Part shown: piece by piece, positions 1 through 13,800 of the stretch
Layout: every line of letters begins with the position of its first letter
Numbering within the stretch: position 1 is the stretch's first letter
DNA from: Macquaria australasica
Taxonomy: Eukaryota; Chordata; Actinopteri; Centrarchiformes; Percichthyidae
Direction: 5' to 3'
DNA: 64,000 nucleotides
NCBI GenBank assembly: GCA_005408345.1
Contig: SEMN01000189.1
Location: 328,001 to 392,000 of the forward strand
Notes under the pieces: generated by a model
Told to the model about the DNA's origin: nothing
The model's database searches: none
The model's input: only the letters and a program-made list of their open reading frames with translations
Made by a program: the position numbers and the translations under genes

Positions 1-2761
1 TCTGTAGCAGCATCCCACATGAGACTGTTGAGTCACCGTAACCGTGCATATTGACTGTTCCTTGTTCTGTACGAGGGCATGGTCATATAGACAGTGGACT
101 AACTGATTCAGATTGGGTGCCAGATGTAATGCCTGTAAGTACTGTTTATGGTTGTGTGCTGTTGATGCTTAGTCTCCTGTACAAAAAGGTGGATAGAGTC
201 AGATTCAGTCCTGTGAGGGAGGCCTGCGTAATGCTGACATCTGTAACGTTTTGCAAGTTCAACCAACAGAAAAGATGACAGGGAATCTAGTGTAATATAA
301 CCGTGCTTCTTTTATTTCCCGAAATGATTAAATTTGAGGCGACTGACATTGTTGACCAGGACAGGAGCAACCAAAAAAAAAAAAAAAAACAGTTTGACAT
401 TTCTCAGTAGATGATTATGGATATTCATGCATATTCAGCCACCAAGTTGAGTCAATTGAGATGTTTGACCTCTATAGTTGCCTTTCAGTCCATGCACCTT
501 AGAATTACCATCATCTGAAGTGTTGCTGAGCTCAGGTGAAGTTGAAGAATATATCCGGTAGCTGGCCTTCACACGTCATGTTACTACAGGAATAAATGTC
601 TGGCTTTGAAACAGTCATACCTGTAGTTTGTCAAATAAAAGTATATAAGTTTTGGAGAAATGGGAAACTTTGAATTGCGCTAATCAACCTCTTGCCCCAG
701 TTTGAGCTTGCCAGATAGAGCTATTATTAATCTGCATTGTTTAGAGGAGCAAAAAAAATCAGAGCAATGAGGGAGAGAGAAGTGTCAACTTGCACCATCT
801 TTGTATTAAAAGCAGGAAATCTGCATTCGCTGGGCCTTGCAGTCTAAATGCAAAACTAATATTGATATAACATTGCATTATAATGCCATTTTAATACCTA
901 GATAACTTCACAGGAAAATGCGCTGTAAATGCACCTTATTTTGTGTCATGATGTGTAAAACTTAACATTTGTAGTGATTTTCAATTAAGATATGGCACTG
1001 AGTGACTCTCCCTCCTTATTGGTTGCTGACTGGGAATGACCACAAAACGTCCAGCTGTGGCCAACAAATTTACTGACCGTCCACACATCAGCCAAGTTTC
1101 CTGGTCACTGGTGTTTTTGTGTGTACAGTATGTGGGTTTATTAAAAGGGCAATGAAGTTGTGCTGAGAGGCAGAGTCGTAAATATTGCACATTTGTGGTT
1201 GGCTTCATCATTTTTCTCTTGGGAGGAGAGACAAAAAATAACTCATGAAGAACTAAACATTTGTATACGTTTGCTACTGTACTTGATATCAGTGCTTTAT
1301 ACATGTCTCTTTATACATCTAATGTTGCATCTCTTACAAAAGCACTTAGACAAATCATTCTTTTTTGTAACTAATATGTTTACTGAGATGTTATGAGCTA
1401 TGTGAAAATGTTGCTGTATTGCAATTATCCAACTCTTACCAGCTCTCAAGGGTTTTTCCTTTTGTTACATTACCATGAGGATGAGTTTGCAAGCTAAGGG
1501 TTGTAGCATTTTTGCAGGCAGGTGATCTATAAAACACAATTTCCACAGTTCGTGAAATGCAAATGCACATGGGGCAAATTAAAAAAAAAGGCTTTTACAG
1601 CATCTCCTGTCATTTTTTTTTATGTTAATTTCAGGAGTTTTAGCTGTTTTTTATTTATGTAACTGTATTTGAATGTCTTCCTGTAACTTACCGTCATATA
1701 CTGTAAGTTTGACAGCTGTGTTTCAATTGACAATTTGTATAAGATTCAAAAATAACACAGACATGCTGAGAAGGAATCAAAATTAGTTTTGGATGCCTGA
1801 CTTCCTGCGGGTTGTAAATACGAGCAGCTTGATTGGTAGACAGTTGGTTAATTGAAATCAGTGTCCATGCAGTGTTGTAGAGTTCTATTTAATTGAACCA
1901 AAATGAAAAAAAAAAATAACACTTTAAATACATGTTTGCCTTTTTGTATACGTTATTGCTTGCTGTATTGTGTCGCCTACACTGTCAATGAAAAAAAACA
2001 CATGGTCATTGCTTCCATTTCTAGTTGGCACCTTATTGTACTGTAGAGTCATTACACTGCTAGCCTGTGCAAAATGGCAATTTTATTTCACCAGTGTTAA
2101 TGGTTAATCTTTACTTTTTTTTTTACTTCAGAAGAATTATTGCCTTGTAGGATGTTCACCCTGTAAACATAAGCTAACCTGCCATTTGCCCTGTAATTCT
2201 TGACGCTGTGGAATCAGTAGTAAAGCTTGGCCGCAGAATTTAAAATGACCACTGATGGTTAAATCTCAAATCTGACTTCCGTTCCTCTGTGTTCCCTACT
2301 CACATTCAGCCTCCTCTGCGTTCGGAAAAGAGGTCGCTGGGATACCCTCTTGAGAAATACAGAGTTGTAGAGGTGATGGAGAGATGGGAGTCCTCCAAAA
2401 TGGCTTCCATGTCTCCCACAGTGGCCTGTTAAGGACTACCATGGTGCTGTCTTCTAAAGCTGTTGCATAAACAGTAAATGTGAATCTCTGAAAAATGCAC
2501 TGACTGTATGACCCCTGTATGAATATGCCAAAATGTTAAAATATATAAAAGGCCTAAATTGATTATGAAAGTCACTGCCTTATGCCCTCTAGCTTGAAAA
2601 GCTGGGCTTTTGTTGATATGCCAAATCTGAAGTATTTCTGTGTTGTTTTTTTCTGTATACCTAACATAGTGTAACCATGAGAGGACTAAATGTTTGTCTC
2701 TTTACTGTTGAAGGCTATGAAGATTGTATGGTATGTTCAGTTGTTGTATAGACTGAATAAA
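1..2761 (+). other. Probable 3' UTR of a plus-strand gene upstream of the window
   Basis: The stretch is AT-rich, contains only short random ORFs and shows no splice-bounded exon that I recognise. It ends at a clean AATAAA poly(A) signal at 2756-2761, and other AATAAA hexamers occur earlier (for example near 592 and 632). This fits a long 3' UTR of a gene transcribed from the left. From known vertebrate synteny, ZBTB5 lies tail-to-tail with GRHPR in mammals, so a zbtb5 3' UTR is a reasonable guess. It is inference only, because no coding sequence of that gene is inside the window. Confidence 0.5.
2756..2761 (+). terminator. Poly(A) signal AATAAA, end of left-hand plus-strand gene
   Basis: The canonical hexamer is followed by an A-rich then T/G-rich stretch (after about 2780), as expected downstream of a cleavage site. 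It lies about 170 bp from the opposite-strand GRHPR poly(A) signal, making the two genes closely convergent. Confidence 0.6.
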
Positions 2762-2927
2762 AAAACAATGAAATTCAGTTTTGTTGCTGGTGACATGTTT
2801 ATGAAATATGAGCCAAAACGGCACAGAGAGTATACAAGAATTTAATGTTATTGTACATGTTGAGTCGACTGAAGATTAAAACGTAAGCGAATAAGGAAAC
2901 ATACCATTACAAACTTAAAGTCCTGGT

Positions 2928-2933
2928 TTTATT
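2928..2933 (-). terminator. Poly(A) signal for GRHPR (AATAAA on the minus strand)
   Basis: TTTATT on the plus strand reads AATAAA on the minus strand, about 85 bp downstream of the GRHPR stop codon. This would give a 3' UTR of roughly 100 bases. Confidence 0.65.
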
Positions 2934-3016
2934 TCAATCCTCTAAAGAATAATTAGTTGCATGACTTGAACTGATGGTCTGGTACGCAGCCAGTTGTCAG
3001 TGGAACCACTTCCTTC

Positions 3017-5802
3017 TCACAGTTTGAGTTCTTTGATCATCGGCTCACCCCGCAGGCCGAGGAGGAGGTTGCTTGCTGCCAGAGCAGACATGGCATTACG
3101 GGTAGTATAGGAGGCACTAGCAATATGTGGGAGAATCACTGTGAGAGGAGAGATTTAAAAAGACAAATGATATGCAGTGAGAAATGAGCACGGTGATAAT
3201 AAGCTGGCCTTGATATGTTTCTCCAAAACCAACCATTTTTAAGGCAGTTTCAGCACTAATAAGTCTGACAGACTCACCGCAGTTTTTGAGGGTAAAGAGT
3301 GGGTGGTCTGTGGGTAGGGGCTCAGGAACAGTGACATCTAACCCAGCTGCTGCAATCTGCCCAGTGGACAGAGCCTCATACAGGTCTTCCTGGTTCACCA
3401 CACCACCTCTGAAAAACAGATGTATATGTATATTTGTGTGATGTATATTTGATAGGAAACTTAATGTCTTCAGGTTTTGGATAAATTGGTAGACATTTAA
3501 ATATGTTAACTTAGTCTTTGGGGAGACATGATGGGCATTTGTTTTTACCAGTTTCTTTTACATTTTTTACACTAAATGATTAATCAATTAATAAAGAAAA
3601 TAATCTGCAGACTAATCAATAATGAACATAATGGTTAGTTGCTTTAAGGCCCCTGAGGTCTGGGGCTCTGGGGCACTTTCACGCTCTGCCCGGTTGGTAA
3701 TCCAGCCTTGACTGCACTGTAGTTCACGCTGGGTTGCATCTTTCTTAGTCAAGCATTTCATTAGACTGCGTTGTGTACAATATGTGTTTAAGTGATTCAA
3801 GTGTGTGTAAGGGTACCGGCTTGTGTTGATAAAGATGGAGGTATTTTTCATCTTGGAGAAGAGGTCCTTGTTGCAGATCTCCTTTGTTTCCGGTGTTAAA
3901 GCGCAGCACACAGTCAGGAAATCTGACTGCTTGGCCAGCTCATCAAAAGAGACTAGACCGAGAGACAGTGCCATTGATGTTATCACGTTAAAATAAAAGG
4001 CTGACTGCAAATTCTCATTGGATCTCATTTCATTTCTTTAAAAATACTTTCACAACATACCAGTATATTGAGTATCTCTGACATCAGGATGTGAAAGGTC
4101 AAAGGAGATCAAATGACCTTTGTGACTAGCCAGTGCAGTAAATCGCTATCAAACCACTCCACCATCCACTAAGCTGACAATCTGCATTGATTATAACAAT
4201 ATAAAATGCTGGCATGAGACATCTTAGTGACCACGAATCTATAGTCCTTACCATACTCTGCATTGATGAGACTGGCCAGCTCAGGCCTGGGGGCTACGTC
4301 CGTGTAGATGAACTTCTTTACTTTGAAAGGTGCCAGACGCTCAGCGATAGCCACACCTTAGAGCACAAAAACACTGTGTAAAGAAGTCGGTGATAAGCTG
4401 ATGTGCAGCATGTTGTGCGTAGTGTTTCAGACACTGTATGCTCACCGATCCTCCCCAGGCCCAGGATACCCACAGTGCTGTTGGCCAGCTCATACCCACA
4501 CAGCCACAGAGTTCTCCATGTGCCCCAGCCACCACTGACGAGAGAGAGAGAGAGATATGCATTTAACCTTTGACCAAAAGAAAAAATGTATGCATGGATA
4601 GAGTTGAGTGTGTGTGTGAGTGTGTATGTGTATGTCCATTACGTCTTGGCTTCATGCGTGGCCTCTATGAGCCTCCTGGAGGTAGTGAGCAGCAGAGCTA
4701 CAGTCAGCTCAGCCACAGAATCTGTCAGAACATCAGGGGTATAACCCACACGGATCCCTCTGTCGGAAAACACACAACACACAATGTTATACGCATATGT
4801 CACCAGGTGTCACTATCAATATACTTTTTTTACTTGATATCTTGGGAAGACACACAAGTATACACACAAATCCACACCTTTGACTTGAATGCGTCTTAAA
4901 GAAATAGACAGACAAGAATCACCTTTTCTTCAGCTCCTCCAAAGTCAGATGGTCAAAACCCACTGACATAGTACTGAGGACCTTCAGGTTTGGACCTGCA
5001 GGAGTACATCAAACATAAACACACAAACACATATGTACATTTCACAGTGTTTTCATTGCATTTGTCGTTCTACTGACTCAAAGACTGTCCTCAGACCTGC
5101 AGCGTCCAACAACTCTGCATCAATCTTCTCTGTCAGCACGCAGAGCAGACCATCAACACCTTTGACCTTCTGAAGCAGCTCCTTCCTGGGCACAGGGGCG
5201 TCGTCTGAGTCCCACAGCTCAAACTGCACCCTGGGAAAACAGAAACCATGACTGAAGATCCAAATCAAATCAATTTTTTCTTAATTATCAGCTGAAGGAA
5301 ATTCAGTGGTTGTTAAAGCTTCAGTTAAAGCTCCTACTAAGATATGCAGTATCTCAAGCTATGAATACTGGGACTTTAAGGTGCAGTGAGACATTTTTTC
5401 AACTCTGCTGTGGGGGGATACCCTTTAGATAACCAGTCTTATCTGACTAACCTAAGGGCAAACATTAGCAGCCCTGTTTACGCAAAGTACACGATGAACT
5501 TTACAAAGCAGACATTTAAAATTCAGAGAGGTATAACAGTCAAATCAACTATATGATGCTATTAATCTGTCATACAAGAATTTCTATATAAAAAGCATTC
5601 ATTTTAAGTGACTTAACACTCTGACTCACTGCCCAGATTCACGGAGGATCTTCAGGCCCTCAGGTGGGATCTGTCGGGTGACATACACCCGTGGCAGGGT
5701 TGACATCTCCCTCTGCATGTTGCTTGTTAGACCCCCAGTGATATTCAAAGGAGCAACAGCGATCCGCTGGAGCCGACGCAGTGCCATTCGACTGCACCAC
5801 AT
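3017..5802 (-). CDS. grhpr: Glyoxylate reductase / hydroxypyruvate reductase, 9 coding exons
   Basis: The product is a D-2-hydroxyacid dehydrogenase that reduces glyoxylate to glycolate and hydroxypyruvate to D-glycerate with NAD(P)H. Coding exons in transcript order: 5802-5630, 5230-5097, 4995-4923, 4759-4643, 4534-4446, 4356-4252, 3952-3817, 3408-3278, 3138-3017, totalling 1080 nt (359 aa plus stop). Visible motifs are the dinucleotide-binding GLGRIG at about residues 191-196 (split by the exon 5/6 junction), the substrate/catalytic Arg at about 276 in NTSRGG, the Glu region AAGLDV..PEPLP, and the catalytic His at about 324 in LPHIASA. All introns are GT-AG and the phases match. Residues from about 33 onward align with the start of human GRHPR. 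The 5802 ATG is the first one after an in-frame TAA near 5874, and it adds about 31 basic residues; Met33 is an alternative start. Exon 5 is preceded by a short CT-repeat acceptor tract. Confidence 0.96.
3466..3645. mobile_element. Partial MITE-like repeat in GRHPR intron 7
   Basis: The segment carries GATGGGCATTTG followed by a tract of alternating ATTAATC/GATTAATC-type words (3576-3640) ending in GGTTAGTTGC. The same ordered words, inverted and more complete, occur at 18838-19170. I recognise this as an abundant fish interspersed repeat with inverted ends rich in AATCGATTAAT. The family name is not assigned. The copy looks 5'-truncated. Confidence 0.55.
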
Positions 5803-7825
5803 TGCCAGGAGTGAGAAAATCTGTGGGCAGGTGTCCGAGAGGTGAAAGTGGTACTTTGGAGTTTAGAGTCTGTTGTGTGCATGTGCATGATTCTGGCTCT
5901 AGTTCAGGGGGAGGTTCCCGTGTGTATCTTTGGCCAATATGATTAGAGGGAGGGTATCTCTGTCTGTCCCAGACAAACCAAACACAAAATCACTGAATAA
6001 CATTTTTGTCTGGCTTCAGGATTAAGTGAAATTTGAGGCCAAATGGACTTGAGCCATAGATAAATAGACCTAACAAAAACACACAAAATATTTTTGTCTT
6101 TCTCGCTGACACTCACACACTAACAAACACACATACATACACAGACTTGTGTTTTCCTGACATCGTCATGGAATGTAAATGTTTCACTCGTCTGTTGACC
6201 TTTGTTTCTTTAAACAGTGGAGGACCCAAACCCTGTTCTGTCTCTCTGGCTGACTGTTTAAGCAATCTTTCTTTACTTTCCCAAATGGAGTTGAGTTTCA
6301 AACAATGGGATGCTTTAAAAAAAAACAAAAAAAAAAAAAAGATACTACAGTCACAGGTCAGTCAAAAGGTTGAGCACTGATGTGCAGAGACATACATGCA
6401 CATATAAAAAAAATAAAAAAAATAATACAAAAAATATATAAACTGAATGAATAAAAGTTACCAAAAATAAATGAAGATTACAACAACCCATCTTATACAA
6501 AAAGATTTATCATTCTTTGTAAAGTTTTAAATTTGTTTTTTAGTGCTTTGATTCTGGCACTTATCAATAGGGTTAAAATATTTGTTTAAATCATTCTGCT
6601 GACCAATGAGTTTTATGAATAAAATATCTTCCCAATAAAAGAAGAAGATTGATAATCAAACAAATGTCGTTGTCTGTATTAGCATGTGCTCAACGACTCA
6701 TTTTCCTCAGACTGAAAAAGACTATACCTAATAAATGCTGGATGGAGGAGGTAACATCAAGCCTCACATCCAAACTGCTTATGCATACTACCCAAGCATC
6801 ATCCTCCAGAAAGTTTTATAGGATCTGGCAACCTTTTCTGTCCTATTTTCAAAACTGGACAAACTGCTATTAATGTAATTAATTTGTACATTGTGACAGG
6901 TATCTTACACCCTCACATTTTCTGTTCTCTTTTATATGTTATATATTTAACATAACAATAACAATGCCCCTACAGGATATTTATGTATGGGACCAATGAG
7001 TGAATTTGTGAAACTAGTTTTCTTGCTGATTTAAATTCTGAAAATGTAATATTTGATATTTAAATAATGAGAATATCCTTTTTTTTTATAATGGTGGTTT
7101 TCAGGGTGGTAACGCTTCCAAATAATAATAATTTTTTTTTTTAATCACAAACGTAGTCCTGAAAAATACTGTCAATCTATTGGATGACCTTGGTCATGTG
7201 ATAGTGGTAACCCGGAATCACTCCGAGTTTCTAACCAGTCACAGCCATTCATTCGCTGTATGTCGTCGCGCGTACTGACAGGTAGCTACGTATTATTATT
7301 TGTCTATTTTTAACGATATTTACAACGATTTTTTCCCCCCATATCGATTGGTAGAATGATAATAACTAAAACAGCTGTCTTCTCCGGGGAGTTATTCGTT
7401 GCCTAACGTGTGTGTCGTCACTTTTAACGAGTTTATGACAAGTGTCCTCGCCACCGGCACCGGGCAGCAGCTAGCTGTAGCCGCTAACGCTGAGCTTCTT
7501 TCGGCAGGCTCAGTAATCAGCCAGCGTTATTGTGGTAGCTGTAACCTGTGGCTGTTAGAAGACGTCCCTTCATTGGTTCACTTTACCTTGGCGCGCAGCT
7601 GTCAGTTGTCAGGCCAACAACATTGCTGACAATTAGAGTTAGCCGGCATGAACACTGAGTTAGCCATTTAGCTAACCTACGACAGGGCGTTGGTTTTTAG
7701 ATTACTGCTGCTAACAACCAAAACGTTTAACAGCTTTGGTGATCGCTGACTGTACCTCTGTATGTTTTAATAGGTGTAGTCGTTATCTCTCAGACAGTTG
7801 AATCCCCCCCTCTTCCCCTCCCATC
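5803..7825. other. Divergent intergenic region between GRHPR and UBA6 start codons
   Basis: This 2.0-kb spacer must hold both promoters. The UBA6 side (about 7200-7825) is richer in CpG, including the run at 7263-7273, and lacks a TATA box that I can place; the GRHPR side is AT-rich. Between them, 6390-6640 is A/T-rich low-complexity sequence. At 6650-6880 a degenerate plus-strand reading frame vaguely resembles the C-terminal end of an L1-like LINE (a K/R-rich stretch ending in an IWQPFLSY-type motif), which is weak. I see no other gene here. Confidence 0.5.
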
Positions 7826-10800
7826 ATGGCTGCAGACTCGATGGAGATTGACGACTCTCTTTACAGGTGAGTCTACCTTTCTGGCTGTACATCGCAGCCT
7901 AGAATAGTCTCCCTTACCAAAGCCCTCGAAACTACAGGTAACGTTACACGGCAGTCAAGACAGGAAACGCTGCCGTTATTCCTCACTTTTCCTTCGTGAT
8001 CTCTGTAGCACTTTCCCTCACACTTCCTCTTCCTTCCTCCCCCTCTGTCCAGCCGCCAGCGATATGTGCTGGGAGACAGTGCTATGCACCAGATGGCCCA
8101 GTCCTCGGTCTTTCTCAGTGGAATGGGTGGACTGGGAATTGAGATAGGTAGGCTAAATCTCACAATCTTGCACAACGGCACTGTAATATATTTAGTGCCG
8201 TAGTATTTGCATGATCTGCATTGCCAATTGTGGTTTGACACTAAGCAACTTGACGTTCTGGTTTCACAGCCAAGAATATTGTCCTAGCTGGCGTGAAGGT
8301 ATGCACTCTCACTAAATATCATGCTCGTCCAACACCGTGTCAGTATTTAATGTTTTAATGTGTCTTGAGAGTTGGTCTTCCTGTGGTCTTAGCTATTGTA
8401 TCTGTGTGCATGTGTGTGTACAGGCAGTCACCCTTCATGACACAAAGCAATGTGAGACCTGGGATCTGGGCTCCAACTTCTTTATCCGCAAAGAGGATGT
8501 GTTGAGCCAGAGGAGAAGGTAATACACACCACAAAGCAGGACTGTTCCTCTTAACCTCTGAAATATCACACACATATGTTTTTCCTGTAATCCACATACA
8601 TATGCAAACTCTGTTCTATTCTATCTCAGTTTCTTTGTCTGTCTTTTACACAGTCTTGTTCACCTTCTTTTACCACAGGGTGGAGGCAGTGTGCCCTTGG
8701 GTTGCAGAGTTGAACCCTTATGTCCATGTTGACATGTCTTCCTCTGCTCTGGACGACAACACTGATCTCAGCTTTCTCAGAAAGTATCAGGTAAGGTATT
8801 GCTTTTCAGAATCTGGGTCACTCTCACTCTCTCTGTAAAATAGTTGTCCTGCAGTCCCCCTGGTAACTAGATGTTTGTGTTGCATGTAAGTATGAAAACA
8901 CCCAACCCCTGTAGACTTGTAAGCTGGCTGCAAAGTTTGTAGTTTGTTCTTTCATGGAGAGCAGAGGGTGTGATCAGCTTGGATTCATAGCAGTTCAGGC
9001 GGTGGGAATACTACAGTTAAAGGTGAAAATTTGAAAGGTCGTAACTGCCAAAACATCTGTTAGGATTTGATAAAACTTTCAGGGATGATGTATCCAGTCC
9101 CTGACTGGCACTGGCCCGTGGGCTTTCTGCATTACCTTTTTACCTGTACGTTAATGGAACAACAAAAAATTGGCTCATTGTCATTTGGTTTTAGATTTCA
9201 GATAACCTTAGTTAAAACCTGCACTGTTTTCTACTCCGGAGTCTGCTGCAGACTGCTGGTGTCTGACTGTCTTTGCTCTCTCCTTCAGTGTGTTATTCTG
9301 ACTGAAGCCAGATTGAGCCTACAGAAGAGAGTGAATGAGTTCTGTCACTCACAACAACCCCCCATCAGAGTAAGTCTACAGTCCCTATAGTGGTTACATT
9401 ACAGAGCATTAGCTAAACCATGTCTTACACATGGGGAACACACAAACAGTCAAATATTAACCAAACCTTTTGCCTGTGTAGTAACCAAACTGTTTAACCT
9501 TATGCCCTTGCCAGTTCATTGGCTGTGATGCATATGGCATCTGTGTGCGGGTGTTTTGTGATTTTGGAGAGGAGTTTGAGGTGTCGGATCCCACAGGAGA
9601 GGAGCCCAAGGAGATTTTCATCCAAACTATCACTCAGGTAGACTGAACACATTCTTAGCAGATCCCATATTTGAGGATTAATTTCTTTCTATCAGAAATT
9701 TCATTTTATTCATTAGATTTGAAGACTAAGCTGGATTTGCCAGATTTTTGCATTATCAAAAAATGCAATTCCATAATAAATCATCTTTGGAAATAGAGTG
9801 ATTTTAAATATGAGCCCAGAAATACAGTATCTGCTCCAAAAACATTTGATCTCCTTTTTGAAATATGACCCTTCAGGATAATCCTGGGGTGGTGACCTGC
9901 ATGGACAACCAACCGCATGGCCTACAGACAGGCCAGAGTGTTGTCTTCAGAGAGGTCAATGGCATGGTGGAACTCAACAGCACCGTGCGACAGATTTCAG
10001 GTATTATTTCTACATTGTAAATTCAGTATATATATATATATAAGTTCAGTATATTTTATGTTTTTACAGAGTTTTTAACGTAAGTTTATTATTGTAATTG
10101 CATAACGAATCACAGATTTACACAACATTTAGAATATGGTTAATATTTATATAAGGTAAAACAAATACCCTGTTTTTCATAACATACTGGGTCTATTACT
10201 TTTCTCATATTTTGAACTATTCCAAGAGCAGATTTGGTGAGATATTTTCTGTATAAGGTGAGATAATAGTGCATTCATCTAATCTAAGACTTTTCTGCCT
10301 GTGTGTGTGTGTGTGTGTCTTGTCTGGTATTAGTGCTTTCCCCTCACAGTTTTGCAATAGGAGACACATCCCAACTACAACCATATGCACATGGAGGTTT
10401 CTTTGTTCTGGTGAAAACCCCTAAGACATACAGATTTGTAAGTTAACTAGTTACATCACAAATATCACAGTTAAACAAAAAAAGATGCATACATTTCTAA
10501 ATAAACACATTATTTGTGTGTGTGTCCCTGCATTTATCCTCTTATGTATTTCAGGAGACAATAGAGAGACAGTTGTGTGATCCTCAGGTCCTTACTCCAG
10601 ACTTCAGTAAACCAGAGGTGAGAGTTCAAAGCTGTTCCTGGAGACTGCATCACAGAGCAAGATTAATGGGCCGGATAGCCGGCTAACATTGAGCTTAACC
10701 CAGTTCTACAGCAAAGCTGGCACTCTTTACCAAGGCAAACTCACATCACCAAAAAGCGTAAACTATGCTGCATAACCTATGCCAGAGCAGGTTAAGTTTA

Positions 10801-13800
10801 GATTGGATCAAAACTACCAACCAGTCCACTTTCAGAGCTTTGTTATAACCTTCTTTCTGAAACAGGTTGTCCAGGATTGCTAATGTTAGATTCAGCGAAG
10901 CCAAATATCTCCCTAAGTCATCCTTGCTGTGTGATACAGACTCCAGTTCACAAATGCCTTGTCATTTTTGTTTGAGTTTAACTAAGCAGTTTTCTCACAG
11001 TCCTTTTTTATACCTACCCATCAGGCCCCACTACAGATCCATGCAGCCATGTTGGCTCTGGACACCTTCCAGGAGCAGCACAGTAGACTTCCTAACATTG
11101 GGTAAACAAAATATTTATCTTGCTTTTCACTGTCTAGATCCAATCTACTGATCTGCTTTTTGTACTCCAACAGTACTTGAAAACACTGTGGTTTCAGTGT
11201 GTGAAGTTGTTGAAATGTGACACATTCAGTTGTGAGCAGTTACACTTTGATGCCATCAGGTGTTTACAGGATGCTGAGGTTTTATTGAAGCTAACCGAGG
11301 AAGTGAATGCAACTCTCAGGAACAAAGTGAGTGCTTTTCTGTTTTTTCATCCCTCATGTTTTCATTCTCTTGAACCTGCAGGGATGCACATATATCCTCT
11401 TTCAGAGATGACTGCATATACACAGATGTCTTAACATCTCTCTTTTTTTCTTCTTCCAGGCTTCCGTGAATGCTGAGTTGGTGCGCTGTCTATCGAGAAC
11501 AGCGAGGGGAACTCTTCCTCCATTAGCAGCAGCTGTAGGAGGTCTAGCCAGCCAGGAAGTTCTTAAGGCCATCACAGGGAAGTTTGCGCCACTGCAGCAA
11601 TGGGTAGGTTACTACATTTTAACCATAGACCTCCTTTTCCATTGCAACACAGCAATGGAAACCATTAACTTTAATAGGTTTTACTAAATTTTAGGTTTTT
11701 ACATGTATTTTTTTACTTTCCCATAACTGTTAATTTCATCTCCTTCTCTGTTACTCCTGTGTTTAGTTTTATCTTGATGCCATCGAGATAGTCAGGCCAC
11801 TCCAGTCTGTTTCTGCTGAGGAGTTTTTCCCAAGGGGCGACCGGTATGATGGATTACGAGCTTGCATTGGTGAATCAATGTGTCTAGAACTGCACAAGCT
11901 CAGGGTCTTTATGGTAAGGATTGTGCAGTACATAGAAGGCCTCTTTTATATTGAATTATTTTAAGGTTTATGTATAAGTGAACCCTACAATGTCTTCTCT
12001 TCCAGGTGGGCTGTGGTGCCATAGGCTGTGAGATGCTGAAAAACTTTGCCCTGCTTGGAGTGGGATTGGCCAAGAACTCAGGAGAGGTGGGCATTCTTTC
12101 TGTTTCCTCTCCACTATTTGACTGTATTTCTTCATGTATTATCATATATTTCATTGCTTGGCGATATGTATTTACTGATGCTTTATACTCTGCATCTGTC
12201 AATTCTTAGGTATGCATCACAGACCCAGACCTTATAGAAAAGTCCAACCTCAATCGTCAGTTTCTCTTCAGGCCACATCATATACAGGTGAACAGATTCC
12301 TAATCTCCTTTTTTTCTTTTTCTTCACCCTTCTCAGCTCCCATTTCTCTTCCTTTTCCGTAACCTTGGCTTATCTAGGCAAACTCAACCTAATGCTTTAA
12401 TGTAGGTCTACATAACCCAGAAATTGGGAAGGTATTTAACTAAATATTTACTCACTTTTACTAATTGCTGAAATTGTGTCTCTTCTGCCGTGCAGGTGTA
12501 TTATGTAGGAAAATAGAAAAATATTAGATCAGACTGGCAGGAAGCACTCGGATTACAATCGGAGTTAAAAAGAAACTTGATCGGAATCAACCACATGCAC
12601 CACACAATCATTCACATGCTTTTTTCCCGGTTTTCCTGTGTCTCAGAAACCCAAGAGTACCACAGCAGCAGAAGCCACTCGCAATATCAATCCAGACCTG
12701 CAGGTGGATGCTCACCTCAACAAGGTGTGTCCGGCTACCGAGAGTATCTACAATGACTGCTTCTACTCCCGCCTGAACCTGGTGGTCACCGCGCTGGACA
12801 ACGTGGAGGCTCGGAGATATGTAGACAGGTTGGTGCTACAATCAGTACTTTCTAAAGCATTCAGTTAGTTCCATGAGCAGTGGCCCTAATTTGATTTTCA
12901 CTTTCTGAACCCACCCCTCGTCATAAACCTAGAGAGACCTGAGCATGCTCATGACATGAATGTAATTGGAAAGGGAATTCATGAACAATTTACTAATTTG
13001 GCCAACAACTGATAAAGTGTTTCTGCATCTTTTTAATTTTCAGCCGCTGTGTATCCAATCAGAGACCTCTCCTGGACTCGGGCACCATGGGAACTAAAGG
13101 ACACACAGAAATCATTGTGCCAAATTTGACAGAGTCCTACAATAGCCATGTGAGAGTTTGTTTGGGTGTGACTGTGTTTGTTTTTGTTTTTTTTGCTGTA
13201 GTTTTTTCCCTGCAGTTTCTTAGTCCCATACCAGAGGTGCTTCTTAGACACACACCTTAGTCTTAACAGTGCTTCTAAATACATCCTTCCCTTTGGTTAC
13301 CAGAGGGACCCCCCAGAAGAGGAGATCCCGTTCTGCACTCTCAAGTCTTTCCCTTCTGTCATAGAGCACACCATTCAGTGGGCCCGAGACAAGGTCAGCC
13401 TGCTTAAAACCCATTTTGCTATCATTCTTGACAGGATGTGTCAGTGTACTGTCCTAATTTTAAATGTTTACTTTGTCTAGTTTGAGAATGCGTTCGTCCA
13501 CAAGCCCTCCATGTACAACGCATTCTGGCAGACCCACTCATCGGCTGAAGTGGTGCTACAGGTAAGACTTTGTATGTCATAAATGTTGTTCTGACTCATT
13601 ATAAGTATCCTTTGTGTTGATCTATGCCAGCAATGTAATACTTGATAAAAGATGTTTTGTGTGTGTGTGTGTAGAGGATGCAGTTAGGGGAAAGTCTGGA
13701 GGGGTCATTCCAGGTCATTAAGCTACTGAGCAGACGGCCTAGCCATTGGGAACAGTGCATCGTGCTTGCCCGTCTGAAATTCGAAAAGTATTTCAAGAGA

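Noticed and set aside
10334..10380. A second acceptor (CCTCACAG) inside UBA6 exon 9 with a better pyrimidine tract
   Set aside because: Using it reads into an immediate in-frame TAG and loses the conserved VLSPHSFAIGDT segment. The upstream TATTAG acceptor keeps the family alignment.
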